DNA from: Rostratula benghalensis
Taxonomy: Eukaryota; Chordata; Aves; Charadriiformes; Rostratulidae
Direction of reading: 5' to 3'
Length of the DNA stretch: 64,000 nt
Assembly (NCBI GenBank): GCA_013399305.1
Contig: VXAI01000049.1
Location: 2,658,425 to 2,722,424 of the forward strand
Below the pieces are notes generated by a model. It saw nothing but the letters and a program-made list of their open reading frames with translations. It ran no database searches and was not told the origin of the DNA. A program made the position numbers and the translations under genes. This document shows positions 34,101-48,409 of this stretch, one piece after another (within the stretch, counting starts at the first letter, position 1; every line of letters begins with the position of its first letter).

Positions 34101-37100
34101 ATGAATCAAATAGATAACAGAGCTTAAAACCTGTCAGGCCTTCTTTATAGACATCCTAGAGCATTGAAAATGTCTCTGTGGACTTTTCCAGGATTCATTC
34201 AATACTTGTGTATAAAATTCCATGTTGTTTGGGTAATTATATAACCTTAAATGTGAAATGTTCAGACCTCATTTTTTGTATATGTAGACTTCATATTAGT
34301 TTGAATAGTGAAGAACTTCTTTTCCAGATCAAGCTAAAAGTTACAAATGAAAAGGGAACTATGCAAAACTAGTTGACATAAGTTTTCATTGGTAATGTAG
34401 CAGTTTGATTTATGGGTCATAGTCAGGTCTTCCCCCGGCCTCACTTTTTTGGCAATTTCTTGATATGTTGGAATTTCAAATAACTCCTGTTGTTAGCATT
34501 TATCTGGAAGTGTCCTAAAAATAAGAAAAATCCAGGAATGGCAGTGAAGTGCGGCAGTGTTTAATAAGAGGAATGGTTCTTGGCATCGCTTTAGTGAACC
34601 AAGCATTGCTTGTTCATTGGGCATTTGAATAGCAAACACCAAGAGAGAGGAGCTTAAAACAGACACACGGTGTCCCTTCCCATCCTTCAAAAAGAATGAC
34701 CAGAGAAAGGAGTGGGCAGACCGAGGATCTCGCTGTTAATGACCTGAGTGGGGAGGATGTGTGCAAGGTCCAAGATCTAGTGTATGTCCAACTCCATGCA
34801 GCATTCTTCCTTTCCATCCTGTTACTGTCCCAGATCTTTCACACCTTTTCTTTATAACTTTTGATTCACCTCCCCTCAGTGAAGACAGAGGTAACTTGTA
34901 CTCTAAATTGTTTTAAATAGATTTTTTTAAGACATGGTTTTTGAAGACTTAAGATTTTTGAGATAGAATAGTCTCTCTTGACTTCTCCAGAGCTCCTGTT
35001 TGTTCTCTGTTGTGCTTCTCCAAGTACCTCATGCTTAAAGTAAGGAGATCTTTACCAATGGCTTTTTTTTAATGGCAGAAGTTCGTAAGTACAGTATATG
35101 TATGCCCTTCCATTTTTTCATTGCCTGATTATAAATCTAGACTGAGTGGGGAATGAAGCACTTCAGAAGTTTGTATGGCTCTATAAATTAAAATTTAAAT
35201 TTCTTTGAAGGCATGAAGAACGCAGCAATGGACACCACTTTTGTGTTTGAAAAGAGTTTACGTCTGTTAGTAAATGTAAATGATGAGTTAAATGGTTTTT
35301 AAATGATAGTGTGTGAGGGTATATCCTTTACATAATTACTTTAAATGCTTTTTATAGCTTCAGGATTTATGTTGGTAATCACATTGGTACCTGACAGACT
35401 GCATACTGTAATCCTGCCTTCCTGATTGCTTTCACCTTGTTGAAGGGGGCATTCATTTGGTCTCCCTTTAATTGGTAAAGATAACTTCAGTACAATGCTC
35501 TGGTAACTCTTAAGTAGTTTGAATGATGTGGTAACATCTAGAAGGAATGGGTGTTTTCTTGATAAAAACTAATGACTTCTAGTTTTTATTCACAAAGTAG
35601 TAGTTTTAATAAGGTGCTAAGCAATACCTGGGCTAAATTTCAAAATATCTAATTTTTAGATTTAATGGTATTTCCTTGAAGAAGGGAGATAGGACATAAT
35701 TTCCTGATATGAAAGTATAGAAATTGATTATAGAGCGTTAGATGTGTTTTTCTTTTGCACTTATTAAAATACTTGGGTCATAAACAAATACATAAATACT
35801 CTTTGTGTTGTATGGCTGAAAATGATCCAGCTCGGTCTTTGAGAGTGTTGTAGGGCCCTGGAAAATTCTGCAGCCAACCTGGATCACCATCTCTGCAGGT
35901 TGTCTTATTCCAAGGAACACACAGCCACTTGGCTTTTGCTATATAAAGCTGGTTTTATTTTTCCGTGGTCACCTGCACGAGCCCCATGCCCAGAAGTGCA
36001 TATTGCTCTTCACCTCGCCTGACTGCAGGATATGGTAATTGGACTCCAGGGAGCGATGCTGGGAGAGGTGCAGAGCATCCTCCTGGCCTTGCTGGGCTTT
36101 TTCCTTAGAGGTGGACAGGCGATGCTGCTTTTCACAGCTGAGTGACAGTCTTGTTAGGAGGTCTTAAAGGAGCTACGAAAGTGAGCTCTTCCAGTTAATA
36201 CCTTTGAAAAGTAGTTCAGTTAATGGGCATTATACAGCATTTCTAATGATTGTTTTCCTCCCTAAACCAAGAGAGAAGTGAAAGGCAGTACATTTTAAAA
36301 TTCAGGGAAACCTTCTTTTTTCTTCTTTTAGATACCCAGATACGTTACTTGTATATCATGCTTGCTACTGTAAATTATTATTTCTGTATGATTTACTGTG
36401 ATGTGTTTTGTGCTATACAGAGCATAGTTCTTCATTCTTCTGTTACTTTTACATTAGATCATTGTCCCATGTCTGATGGACTAATGTGTATGTTTCCATA
36501 TTTATGATATGCAAGACTCTCTCACTAGTGGCATATTTAAAAGACGGGGGGAAATGGACTGACTACCCTGTAATCAACCCCGGTCAGTATTTAAATATTT
36601 TCTATTAAGGTGAGCTGATTCTGGGCAAATTTGCTCTACTTTTCTTCCTTCCAGGTAGCCCTGCTGTTAGGTTTGGAAAGTCCTATGCTGTAAAGTTGGC
36701 ACCCTGGCAAAATAAAGACAAAAACCACAAGAAGAAGTTCAAAAGAAATACAGACTAAGAATGAAGTTTTCAAGCTACGTTCCAAGGCAAGGACTTTTCA
36801 TCTTTATACCTTTGAATTGTGAATCAAGGCAGTAAAAGTTACTACTAGGTTAAAGTTTAAATGGCATAGAAAAGGTAGAAAAAAGATTAAACATATTCTG
36901 TCTGGACAGTGGAACAAAGACTTTGAATCCTTATCTATGCACCTGTCTATTGAGTATCTAAGTTCCAGGAGTCCCACAGAGGACATGCAATGAGCACTCT
37001 TATTGTTCGTATTAAGAACTGAAGTAATTGAAAGGAAAAGTAAGGTAAGGAGAATCAGAAATCAGATGTGACTGCCTGTATGGTTAAAAAATAATTTAAA

Positions 37101-40100
37101 GGGAAAGTGACTATCAAGCAGTTCATATTATGGAAATCTGACCATTGAAGATGGAATAAAAAAAAATCTATTATTCTTTGAAAGAGTTTTCCCTCTCGAA
37201 GTAAGACTTAAATATCATTTGAAAACCAGTAATTTTCACAAAGTGCCTTACTGGCCACTTGTAAAGGAGCAATTCAAATGCATGGGTTTTGACTCTTTGA
37301 ATGTAGTTCTGATGGATGGATCTGAGCCATGGGGAATTTTTACTTTGTTTTTATTTTTCCTGTACAGATGTCTGTTTTGTAGGGTTTTTTAAGTTTGAAA
37401 ATATATATGGGTCTAAGTAAGCAAACGACACGTGCTGTTTACTTTGGCTTCCTATTCAATATAGACATCTAATTCAAAATTGATGTGACACCTCTGTGTT
37501 GCTAAGAGGATAATAATTATAAAATAATTTTTTGGTTTTATATTCTGAGTTAGTAAATCATGGTATCTCCCCAAATTTGGGGGTTAGGGTTTTATGAGCT
37601 GTCTTTTCAGTTCATTAAATTGCTATCTGTACAGTGTATTATATGGAAGGTGGGTTACTAGCTTATACATGTTAAAGGTATATGTAAAATTTTCTTAGAT
37701 AAAGACTGAAATCAGATTTGCTTTGAATTGTAGTTCATGCAGAACTTCTAAATTCTGGAGCAGCACTATAGCTTCCTTTTCATTATGTCCTTAGATATGT
37801 GGGGGGAAGAAGGATATGTAATAATTACTTTTTGGTGGGAGGAAAAAAAAAGGAACTTACCAAAGAGAGAGGAAAGGAAAATGCTTTTAGAAATAGATTT
37901 TAATCCTTAGCTTTTATTTGATACTGTGCTCAGTAGAAGGTCAGCAACTCGCAAAAATTACCTATTACGGCACTCGCTATGATTTATGAGATATCGAGGA
38001 ATATGCTGTGTCTGGGATTGATATGAAGTGTTACAGGTTGTGTCATTATCAGGTGGTGAGATTTGAGTTGTGTTAAATACCTCCAACGAACAGGGCAAGT
38101 TGGCATCCAGGTATTTCCTTTTTAATTTCAGACCCTGGCACTTACCCACTCTGAAGGTGAGTTCTGGCTTCACCATGCATAATTCTTAGTGCAGCTCTCA
38201 CACTGCATACAAAGGAATTTGCAATGTCACTTCTCTGGGACCAGTGAATCCAGCAGATGTTTGCTGCAACATTGGGACAGGCTTTATTAGTCAGGTAGAA
38301 TAGATCTCTCCTTCTGTGCTGACATTATTTGCATGTCTGACCTGAAGCACGGTCTGTCCATGCAGTGGTGGCACATTTCTTACTCCAGCAGGCTGATGCT
38401 TCAGTTTGCTTCACGCTCTGGACAAGCTATTCTCATGTGATTGTTTCCCTTGACTTCCTGTAGTTGACCAGTAGTGTCATAGTTTTTGGGCTTATCTTAA
38501 AGTATTTTCTTAGAATAAAACCTTGTTATGTGTTTAGGGTTCTAAACACTAGTCACTGCCAATAAAGAGATTGCACACAGAAATGGTGCATGCTGCAGGT
38601 ATACTGGATTTGCTGCAAAAAAGTCAGACCACAAGGACAAAAATATATCTGAGTGTGTCTGGCACTTCTTGGGATGTAAACCCCTGTCAGGATACCTGGA
38701 CATATCCATGCATATCCATATCTGGATACCTGGAAATCTTGGCAATCTAGAATAGAAGGTGACTTTGCTTTTCTGTCTGAAAAAAAGCATATACACAAGA
38801 AATTCCAGATAAGTAATGACTTGGTTTATGAGGTCAACATGCTTTTAACAATATACTTTCCCAGCAAATAAATTAGCCTGTTCTATGTTAGACCTTGGTG
38901 CAAAACTAAATAGGTAAACAGCGTATCCTTTCAAAACCAGCACATAATGTCTCTGTGTTTGGTATGCTTTGGCACTTACTGGACAGCATCCTGTGTGGGG
39001 GTTGTGAATATTGGGTTGTTTGGGTTTTGGTTTATTTTTTTTTTTGGATGTAAACTCCAGCTTAGTGTGACAGACATTAGCACTGGTACGTATGTAAAGC
39101 TTATGTATCCATGCTCTACAGATCACTAGTCAGTGGATTGCAGTTCAGCATCGATGCATTGACAGGGCATTACAAATTCCTCCAGTTCAGCAGTGAGCAC
39201 ACAGCAAGTTACTGTCTCACAGGGGCCAGGCTTGTGTGCAATGAGCCTTTTGCTTGGTATCCTAGATTGCATTTCATCTTACCTGTTTGTTTGCACCGTG
39301 TGCTATAAGGTGCACATTCTGTTGCAAAAATGGTAGGCAGCTCACTTAGGATGGTTTTCTCCAAAGGTGACATCTTACTTGTTCATCCTGCGCTGTCAGA
39401 TTCCTCATTAGACTAAGAAATGTGTTCAAAAGCTACATACTCTTTTTTACAGCCGGCTCTGCTTGGTCAGTGGAGCCGTGCTGGCGTTGAGCTGTTGGAG
39501 GCCAGTTTGTTTGGGGTTATGGTGGTTTGCAGGGAGCTGAGGATGCACCTGGGGCCCCAGGGTGGTAGTACCATGAGAACATCAAGGGGCAATTAATGAT
39601 CTGGAAGCACTAATAGTGAGAAGAGGATAAGAAGAAGCTGATGCAAAGAACTGTGGGCTACTGACAGATGCGCAGGCTGAAGATTGCGGTTACATGATCC
39701 TTGTGAGGTTTTCCTCTTAAAAATTCTTTGAACAATATTGATCCACTGGAGTGATTTGATGCCAGTGCAGTTCTTTGCATCATGTTACTGCAGTGATTTT
39801 TATGTTGTGCTGGATATCCTAAAATGTGCACTAAAAGCTTTTTAGAAAGAATTTCTTTCTGAATTGCTCTCTTAAAGTAATTTAACAGTATGTATTTATA
39901 TAAATTCATGCATTAACCCACATTGCTGTAAGTGTTTTTAATGTGGAAAAAGGCTTCAGTACAGAAATTGCAGTACTCTGTTAGGTTAAATGTTTATTTG
40001 TAATGATAATATTAAAACTTCTTGGTTCTCCATTCTAGTAAGACCTATATTACGATTACAGAGAAATCAAACAAAAATGTATTTTTCATGGTATTTCTAA

Positions 40101-40974
40101 TTAACCTGTGTGTGCCTGTGACAGAAAAGTGGATTTCCATTAAAAACAAGCTTCAAAAGATGTAAAACTGTTATTTGATAATGATTGATATGAGAAAATA
40201 ACTTCATTTGTTCTGGATAAGTACTCATTTTCATTTGAATGGGGGTTTTTTTGCAGCTTAAAATATCTTATATAAATTACCTTTTTGTCTCAAGATTTCA
40301 ACACAGGGCTATTTATACTATAAATGCAGTGCAGCTGAATTGATAAATTTCACTGTTAATGCATATGGCATACACAATGTGTAGAAACTGAGGATGAGAA
40401 AGTCTGAATAGATGTATTACCCAGCCAGTTGAAATAACTTTTCTGTAGTAGATCCTACATGCTGTTTTCCTGTAATCTTGCCAGATTTTTGAAGATGAGC
40501 ATAGTCATCTGGGATGTCCCTTAGGATAAATGTCCTGTGCAAAGCATTTAGATAATGCTAAAGACAAAACTGAGTGTTACTCTGCTTATAAGCAGTGCCA
40601 AGAATAGTGTTAGGAGCCGGTGTGTAGCTGGAGTGCTGACTTTGGATGATATGTGAAGCTAAACTCTTTAACATGTGTGATAACTATAGATTTGAGGCTG
40701 CTCAACGTACAGAAGGGGTGTTACACCTCCTCACAGGCCTGGCTTGTTAGTCAGCTTGGGAAATTACTTTCTTATCAAAATTCCCCATGAAATTCAGTTG
40801 GGATAAAATATTAAGCTCTTCTTGTCCTAAACAGTTCATGTTACTAAAAAAGCTGCTGTGTTTCAGCTCCTAAGGACTTGCCTTGCATTAGGTTATCAGA
40901 CTACTATTTTGTGTGCTATTCAGTGTATTCAGATGAAAAATGTTTCTTTGTGTCTTCTTCCTTGCCTCATCCAG
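31167..40974. other. Long intron-like stretch, no exon confirmed
   Basis: AT-rich and usually T-rich on the plus strand. Two exon-like pairs were noted. The first is 31928-31981, with a very strong donor (GGG, then GTAAGT) but a weak acceptor and one open frame leaving a single G, the phase the PEDS1-like exon needs. The second is 38132-38156, with a strong acceptor and donor but only 25 bases. Neither shows recognisable homology. A GC-richer patch lies at 35960-36150, and a T15 run at 32468-32482. Confidence 0.5.
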
Positions 40975-41088
40975 TCTGAAATTATGAACTCTACAGTCTT
41001 TTCAAACTTGAGACTCTGCTTTGGATTCCACAGGAATGGGTACACATTTTAAACAGAGATGGATGATGTGTTGGCCGTAATTAAGGAG
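40975..41088 (+). other. Splice-bounded segment with a Kozak ATG, unconfirmed
   Basis: A very good pyrimidine tract (CTTCTTCCTTGCCTCATCCAG near 40954-40974) and a strong donor (AAGGAG, then GTAAGC) bound 114 bp. A short upstream frame ends at a TAA, then an ATG with G at -3 and +4 (41059) opens MDDVLAVIKE up to the donor in phase 0. That phase does not fit the homologous frame of the PEDS1-like exon, so it is not an upstream coding exon spliced directly to it. It might be an alternative or non-coding exon, or chance. Confidence 0.15.
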
Positions 41089-44000
41089 GTAAGCCAAGGT
41101 CACACTCATTTGTGGAATGTAGTATGCCACCTTCAGCTTTAAGAAAGAATGTGTGTGCCTTGCCTTTTTAGCCTGAATTTCTTTCACAAAGTAAATTGGA
41201 GCTAGCAGATTAGGTTGTTGTCCTCTAGTGACTTTAATATGTCTCCTGAGCAGAGTAGTTTTGCCCTATGTACCATAATGAACATAGTGTAATTAGCCAT
41301 TGGAACATCTTGCCCCAGTAGGTTCTCTGTCACTTGAAGTCTTGATTTAAACACTGTAATTTTCTTGAGAGACATGTTCTAATGCATCTAAGATCTAGAG
41401 ATCTCAATAGAGGTGTTACTGAGTGAAAGTCTATATCCTTTTTCACATAAGACCTCAGAGTAAATGGTCAAAATGCTCTTTATTAGCTTTAAAAAACCAC
41501 ATGTATGGCTATACCAAGACACCATCTGATAGGCTAAGGTGTTGTACTCAAATATCATGTCACTGATACACTTTCTCTTAAAGGATGCTGTACTGGATTC
41601 TATGCAAATTAATGATCAGAGGCTCCAATCAGGCCGTGTTTCATCAGTTGTCTTCCAGGACTCCTGTTTCCAGTGGTCTCCTTCCTTTCCTCTTGAAAAT
41701 CATTTCTGCATCTTTCAGAAAGATGAGCTTTTCTGTGGATAGAAAAAAAAAGCCTTGCTTCTGTGTAGCATAGCTTAGACTTGGTAAAAGACATTCCATT
41801 ATTTATTAGTCTTTACTTGCCATCTTGGCGAGATCTGCATTTTTATGACTTCACAGGGTATTTCCTGATCCTGAAGCATATTGCCATTCTAGAGGCACAG
41901 TGTGTAGCATCAGCTCAATACATGATCAGATTTGTCATCTTTCAAAATCTTCTGCTTTTACACGTGCAGAGTAGTCTGGGGTGACATACTCTGTGTGGCT
42001 GCATCACCAAAGCAGATCAGGTACCAGTGATGGCCTCTTCTAAAGATACCATGATGGGGAGAGAGTTACTGGCACAGGGTATGGTCTTCTTCCAGAGTTG
42101 TAGAGCTGTAGGTAAAGCTTTTGGTTCTCACCAGAAGAAATTTGTCACTGAAACTGGCCTTTTATTTGTATCACCAATTAATGTCATATCTATGTACAAA
42201 ATTCACTCCATATTACATAGTTAGAATTTTGTACTCTGCAAAATAACTGATGACAGGAGCATACCTGAATGGATTTATTTAGGTTAAATTGTGCCATGGG
42301 AGTGGTTGGAAATTATGCGTTATTTGAAAGCAAAGAAAATGTTATTATAGGGAAGGGAAATTTGCGATAGATTAATCAGTTGCATACATAAAGTAGAGGT
42401 TGGGAATTTGTGTGTGGGGAACCTTTTGTAAAATAGGGTTGTAGGTTTTTGTTGTGTGTTTATTAGCATCCATTTTTGGCCTGTACACAAAATTTAAGGT
42501 TGCTGGTCTTTCCCTTTTGTGATGCAAGTGGAGAATACTGTGCGCTGCCCTATTATTGTGCTTGAATTGGAACTGATGCCACCATGGAAGCGCTGTGGTT
42601 CTTTTTTACATTCAGTGCCTGTGCAGTTCTGAAGCAGCCTGCAGGCGCTCTATTGTCGTTAGCCTCACACAACACTTGGGGCCCAATTTTGAATGGCTTA
42701 TGCATTAAAGGAACATATTCCTTATTTTTCTAAACGCTCAGTGTTGTACCATGAGGCTATTTGTAAATTTGATTTGCTTGTTTAGTGCTACTTTTTAAAG
42801 AAAACACTTTCAACCTGGTCGTTGATACCTGTTTTGCACGTGTCCCCCATCAGATCACGTAGTAAGTGTGTGGCTCCGTGCGGTTCACAAAATAAATTAT
42901 ATAATGTATTGTCATGGCTGGCTGTTGTTTTCTGGAATTTGACTAAAGCCTGTAACTTCAAAGGTGTAGCTAGGCGTCTCTTTTGTGTTCAGAGAGGGCA
43001 ACTAAACTATTGTGGCTGCCATCGTGGTGGAAGACTTGTGAGGCTTGTCCTTTGTTTTAATCTTTAAGTGCCTCAGGAGTCATCCATAAAGGATATCCCA
43101 GCAGGGGAGTTGAGGTCTTGTGGACAGTTGGTGGAGGGGCAGAGTAAAAATTCTGGAAAAATCTGCTGATCTCCTTTCAGGATTTCCACTTTTGTTCCCT
43201 TTGGCTAAAATAAGTCTTTGAAAATGGTGCTGTGGAAGTGGGTAAATGAAAGAGAACTACATGGGGCTAAGGAATGGTGATGTTCTTTTGGGAGTTCAAG
43301 GCATTTATACAGTTTGAGAAGGAGAGAGGGGAGCTCAGTATTTGATAAAATCTACTGGAGCCCTCTAATTTGTTGGCAATAAAAAAAGGAAAAATGGGAA
43401 AAAAATTTAGGTTATTCCCTTGTTTAATTTGCTAGACTGGCACTAATTCTGCAGTTCACTTACTGTACTAGTTAATTTCAATATCCACTCTGCATTCTTG
43501 ATTTCAACAGGGGAGACGGTGGATGCTGAGGGCAAAAGGGTACTGAATTGGAGGGGGTGTGAGTGGAGCTTCACAGCAAATTGTGCATACCCTTTTCACA
43601 GCTTTACCTGAATATAACTCATGTGTATTTTTTTTTCCCATGAGACTTTTAATTGTGGAAGGTTCACAGAAATAATTTGTCTGACAAATTTTATAAAACT
43701 AGATGGAGATCCACAAACAAAAGCTAAACTTGCAGGCATGAACACAAATAATACAGAAAGTCTTTTCTGACAGGTTCTAATTTCAAAGTTACTGCATTCT
43801 GCAAGGTTACTTAAATTTACAGCAGGGCAGAAAGCAGGTGCTCTAGAGATACTGTCAGCCGGTAGCCCCTGTTTTTCATTCATGCACTGTTCCCTTTGCA
43901 ATAAGAAATATGGTTTTGCTTAAAAATCCTTCCCTTACTCTATAACCAGCTTTCTTAGGAGTAATCACAAACCAACTCCTGTTTCTGGTGTTGACTTCAT

Positions 44001-45998
44001 TTTAAAGGCATTGATTAAACTTTCCAAAACAGTTACACGAGTCCCAATTCCTGTTAAAATATCAACAGAATCTTGTACTTCTGAAACACTGTCAGGATGA
44101 GGCCCCTAAAAATGCACTGTACATGTCTCCGTGCAAGCAAACAATGTGCAGAGGAGTGGTTCAATATTTTGAATAGTCTTTTGAGTAAAAACTAGTTCAG
44201 TTAAGTACCTTAGCTGTCTTCCGTGGAAACATTTGTTTTACACAATAGAGTTCCCTCTTACAGTTGTCTCTTTTCAGAGAGGTTCATTTAATATTTGTCC
44301 GTGGTACCACCAACTGCAGTGCTCATTGAATGGTCAGGAAGGAAAAGCGCCTGTTCTAAGCACGTTAGAATCTAAGGTGGACAGCTAGACAGATCATATA
44401 AATGAGAATGTGTAACAAATGCAGAAGAAGAAAGGGGTTTGCTGGTGTGAGGGGGCGGAGAGACACTTCAGCATGGTGAAGTCGTATTTTAATCACTCCG
44501 AGGAGTAACAACAGGTTGTGTTATGGCAAGTCTTTTATTTAATGCCAATGGGGTTTTTCTTGTGTTATGTGACTGCCATAAAAAGTATTTATATGTTTGT
44601 GCATAAGAAACCCCACACTTTCCATATAATATGTTGGTTGTCCTTTCATATTGAAAGAAGGTGGGTTTATTTCGAAACTCTAAATCTCACACCAGTCTAA
44701 AACCTGCCCAAATGGCATTTATACCGGTGACTTGCTTGACAAGAGTTCTTTGTGAAGGTGCAAATGTGCAGCAGTCTCCCTGCTGTACAGTTAAACTTTC
44801 TATGCATAAATCATTTTAGTAGATTGGGCCAGTGGAGGATTGCATACAGTGAATTGTGTGTGATTTAATATTATGCTATATGCATTGCTAGAACTTAATT
44901 CCAAATCCCCAAAATAGTGTAACATGTATCAAAGTTTGAGTCCAGACCATGTTTTAGCACCTAGAAGGCTGGCAGTATCAATGCTAAAGTGCTTATGAGT
45001 CCTTAAACAATTAAAAATCTTTTGTTTCCTCATAAAAAACCTCTTTGCAGTATTGGCACTTTTAAATTGGGCAAACTGCCGACCCAACTTCCTGGGGAAA
45101 GGCTGCTGAGAGTGTTTCTCCTTTCATTCAGTTGGTTTCCTGTAAAAGTGGTTGCAGACCTCTGGTAAACCAATTTATAAAGGACATGTCCTACACATGC
45201 AAAGACCTGGAGCAACCAGAAGAAGCTCAAGGAAGGTTTTGTTAAATTAAAATTCAGCAAAATGTTGTGCTTGAGTAATTCAGATCTCATTTTTAGGAAA
45301 ATCAACAGATCCACTCAAAAGTGATTTGGCAATTTAAAATATTTATATTCTTCAGGAATCAGTCTGGAACTAGAGGACTGTAAGACTAAACCAATTTTGT
45401 GTCCTTAACTGAAACCAGTACTGGAGTTGATGAAAGATTTCACTTTTTCTGTCCTCTCAGCATGTGAGGTGGTTTTCTGGGAGGTACAAGAAAAAATGAA
45501 TTTCAGGTGTCTGGGCCATCAGACTTTATAAATCATTAATTACAAGAAATGGACTCTGCTTTCAGGTTGTCATCCGAGTCTGCATGAGAATGAGATTAAA
45601 ATGTTAACAATGCAACTTTTTGGGCTGTGGCTGATGTAAATTTTTGTAGTTACTTAAGTTTCAAATTTTGCTGTGGGGGTTTCAGTAGTCATAAATGATT
45701 TTTAAGAGGCTTACAAATAAATTCCAAATTTTTATAGACTAACTCCTGTTGTCTTATTAATGGTCTTGCTCCTGGGCTGGCTGACTGTGAGGGCATCTGA
45801 TTTCACAGCTCATCTTCCCAATGAGCTGTGAGTGACCTGCTGCTGGGAGAAGTGGGTGCTGCTGGCAAGGTATGGGGGCAGGACATTTTGGGAATACTGT
45901 TGGGGAGCCCTGATGGGAGGCAGCAGAGCTTCGTGTGCCTTGCAGCATCTCTCGGGGTGAGGTGCTCAGCCGTGGATGGACTCTGGCCTTGCAAGAGT
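41089..45998. other. Intron-like, no exon recognised
   Basis: T and G exceed A and C on the plus strand in places; 42421-42480 has T 29, A 11, G 14 and C 6. No open frame exceeds about 100 codons and no family is recognisable. Confidence 0.5.
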
Positions 45999-46067
45999 TG
46001 GTATGTCATTGTTAATGAGACCTGGTATGTCATTGTTAATGAGACCTGGTATGTCATTGTTAATGAG
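45999..46067. repeat. 24-bp minisatellite, 2.9 copies
   Basis: The unit TGGTATGTCATTGTTAATGA plus GACC occurs at 45999-46022 and 46023-46046, then 21 bases of a third copy at 46047-46067, with no differences between copies. The unit length is a multiple of three and it lies in an open frame (45828-46172) that reads WYVIVNET repeatedly, but nothing else suggests coding. Confidence 0.97.
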
Positions 46068-48308
46068 TGTCTCCCCAGTAGAACAACAGGCATTGATAGC
46101 AACGGTCTGATACCATGTAGTTATTTCTTGGGTTTTGTTGGTTTTGTTTTTACTTTTCTGTTTTTTTCTTAGGGCTCCTATGTCTTTAAGTGAATTAGAA
46201 ACCATAACTGTAATGATTCACTTCTAGCACTATTTTCTGATGACTTTGTGGGGTACAGAGTCTTAGAAAAGAGGTAAATCTCATTCAAGGCGAGTTCCTA
46301 GGCTGATAGGTGTCTTCTCCCCTCCAACATACAACATGTCACCTTTTCTCTTGAAGACATGAAAAAAGTCAGGTGGATCGTAGTGTAAAACCAAGGCCTT
46401 ACCTTTTATCTTCTGGCAGGTTACAGAAGCACTGAGCTGCTTCCCAGGGAATTTCTATACTGCTTAGCCCTCTGATGGAGGTATTGGAGGAGACTCTGTC
46501 AGTTGACTGTATGGCAAATGGGAGAGAACTCCCATAGGAAGACGAGGCTGTGTGCCCAAGAACCTTTACTTTCCTGTTCTTGATACAAGCAGTTAACCTT
46601 TATGAAAAATATGTTGACTGCATGAATGTTCATTTTTATTAAGACCGAGTGGTGGTTTTTTTTTCACTTGCAAACCTTTTAGCCTCTATTTTCTTGTGAG
46701 ATTCAGTGGGGAAATGCTTCAGTAGAACAAATAAGTGTCTGAAATAAAATATTGCAACATCATCTATCTTATAATTTTTCTCCCATTCTTTTTTGCTGCT
46801 TTTCCTCTTTTCTTTGCTCAGTTTACATAAGGTTTGGGGGGGGTTTTCTGGTTAGGTAAAAAGTTACAATAATGGACTTCTGTTATTATTTGTCCAACTT
46901 TCATCATAGTTGACTTGCTTCTCTATTTATCATATTTTTCAATAAATCATCTTTTGAAAAGAGTAGGCATTATTTCAAGTCATTGGGTTTTTTAAAATAT
47001 ATCAAAATAAAATGCCTTAAATCCTTTACTCTTTCAGCCAGGTGAAAAATGCCATACGTTTTATTTTTATTCTAATTTAGCTGTTTAGTACTCTGAGGAT
47101 GGTATAGAGAAATGTGGAACTTGAGAAATACAGTTAGGTTATATATACTTAGGAATAGTGCCTCTTTAAAAGGGCACTTCTAAGAATCAAACACAATGAT
47201 TCAGCAAAACCTCTATGTTCTGTGTCTACGTATGTGAAAAATCAGGCTTGATTCCTGGGTTACTGGTACTCATAGGAAATAATTCACAAGAGGTGTTCTC
47301 AGCACTGCTTTTCTGTTGGTGATGTTTCCAGTGATCCTACAGGCTTTATGAAATTGTTCTCCTTTGGAATATTAGTTTTTTGTAGCACATGGTACATAGT
47401 GTATGAGGTACGTTAGAAGAGGAGGGAAGGCATATTCAACCCAGTGCAGCAGTTGTGTAGTGTGGGAGTTTTCATTGAGAAAATGCTCATTTTAAACTCT
47501 GCACTGCACTCTTAAGGATGGTTTCATGTGTAGCAGGTGTGTATTTTGGGATATCCATTTTAAGGACAGCATTTGATTATCACACCCCCTTTTAGTCACG
47601 TTTTCCCCCCTCACTGCCAGCTCAGGTTTTGTGCATCTGCGATGTGCCAGCAGCGTACTCCTGGCATTGCAGGGGAACTGTCAGGTTAAAGCTGAGAGGC
47701 ATTTGATCCCGTGTGAGCTATTTTCTTGCATTGACATGGCTTCTTTGTCCTTTTCTAAATGGTTATGGAGACTTCTAATATCTGTGTCATCCTTCTATTG
47801 TGTTTACTACAAGTGAAAAAAAAGAAATACTGGGCAGGTATGTGTTACAGGAAACTGAAAACTTGTATGGAAAAGTAAAGCAAGCTTTGAACCACAGCAA
47901 TGTATGTATATAACACAAACACACACATAGAAATGTGGTATTTGTAATGCCTCTACTGTTGTAAACAAGACGTGAAGAGTACCTTGCTCTGTAATTCCAC
48001 CAGCCTAAACAGCTGGTTAACTCTGCAGAGTTTTTTAATTCCTAAACTGGAACTGGGAATCCCTAATACAAGCAGATATTCCCAAGGGTCTGTGAGTATC
48101 TGAGTTGCATGATGTCCTGTGAAAGAAGCAGCTGTTTGCCTCTAATGAAGCCCCCTGGCTTTGCCATTGTAATCTTAATACATCCCACCAAATCGGCTGG
48201 AGATGCACATAGTTAGATACAGATGTGGTAAAAATCCTTCCTCTGTGCCACACCAGGCCTTCTGGGATCAGGGCAGCTGACCTGGCACGGTGGGAATACT
48301 GTGCTGTT
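46068..48308. other. Intron-like, no exon recognised
   Basis: T-rich with a G8 run near 46838. No protein family or RNA gene recognised. Confidence 0.5.
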
Positions 48309-48409
48309 CACAGAATCACAGGATATCAGGGATTGGAAGGAACCTTGAAAGATCATCTAGTCCAATGCCCCTGCTGGAGCAGGAACACCTAGATCAGGTC
48401 CCACATCAG
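48309..48409 (-). mobile_element. CR1 LINE 3'-end fragment, reverse
   Basis: On the plus strand: CACAGAATCACAGGATATCA, GGGATTGGAAGGAACCTTGA, AAGATCATCTAGTCCAATGC and GAGCAGGAACACCTAGATCA, the complement of a CR1 3' UTR. Confidence 0.95.

Noticed and set aside
38132..38156. 25-bp exon with a strong acceptor and GTGAGT donor.
   Set aside because: Very short and no homology. It also could supply the G needed by the PEDS1-like exon, but the encoded residues do not resemble the family.
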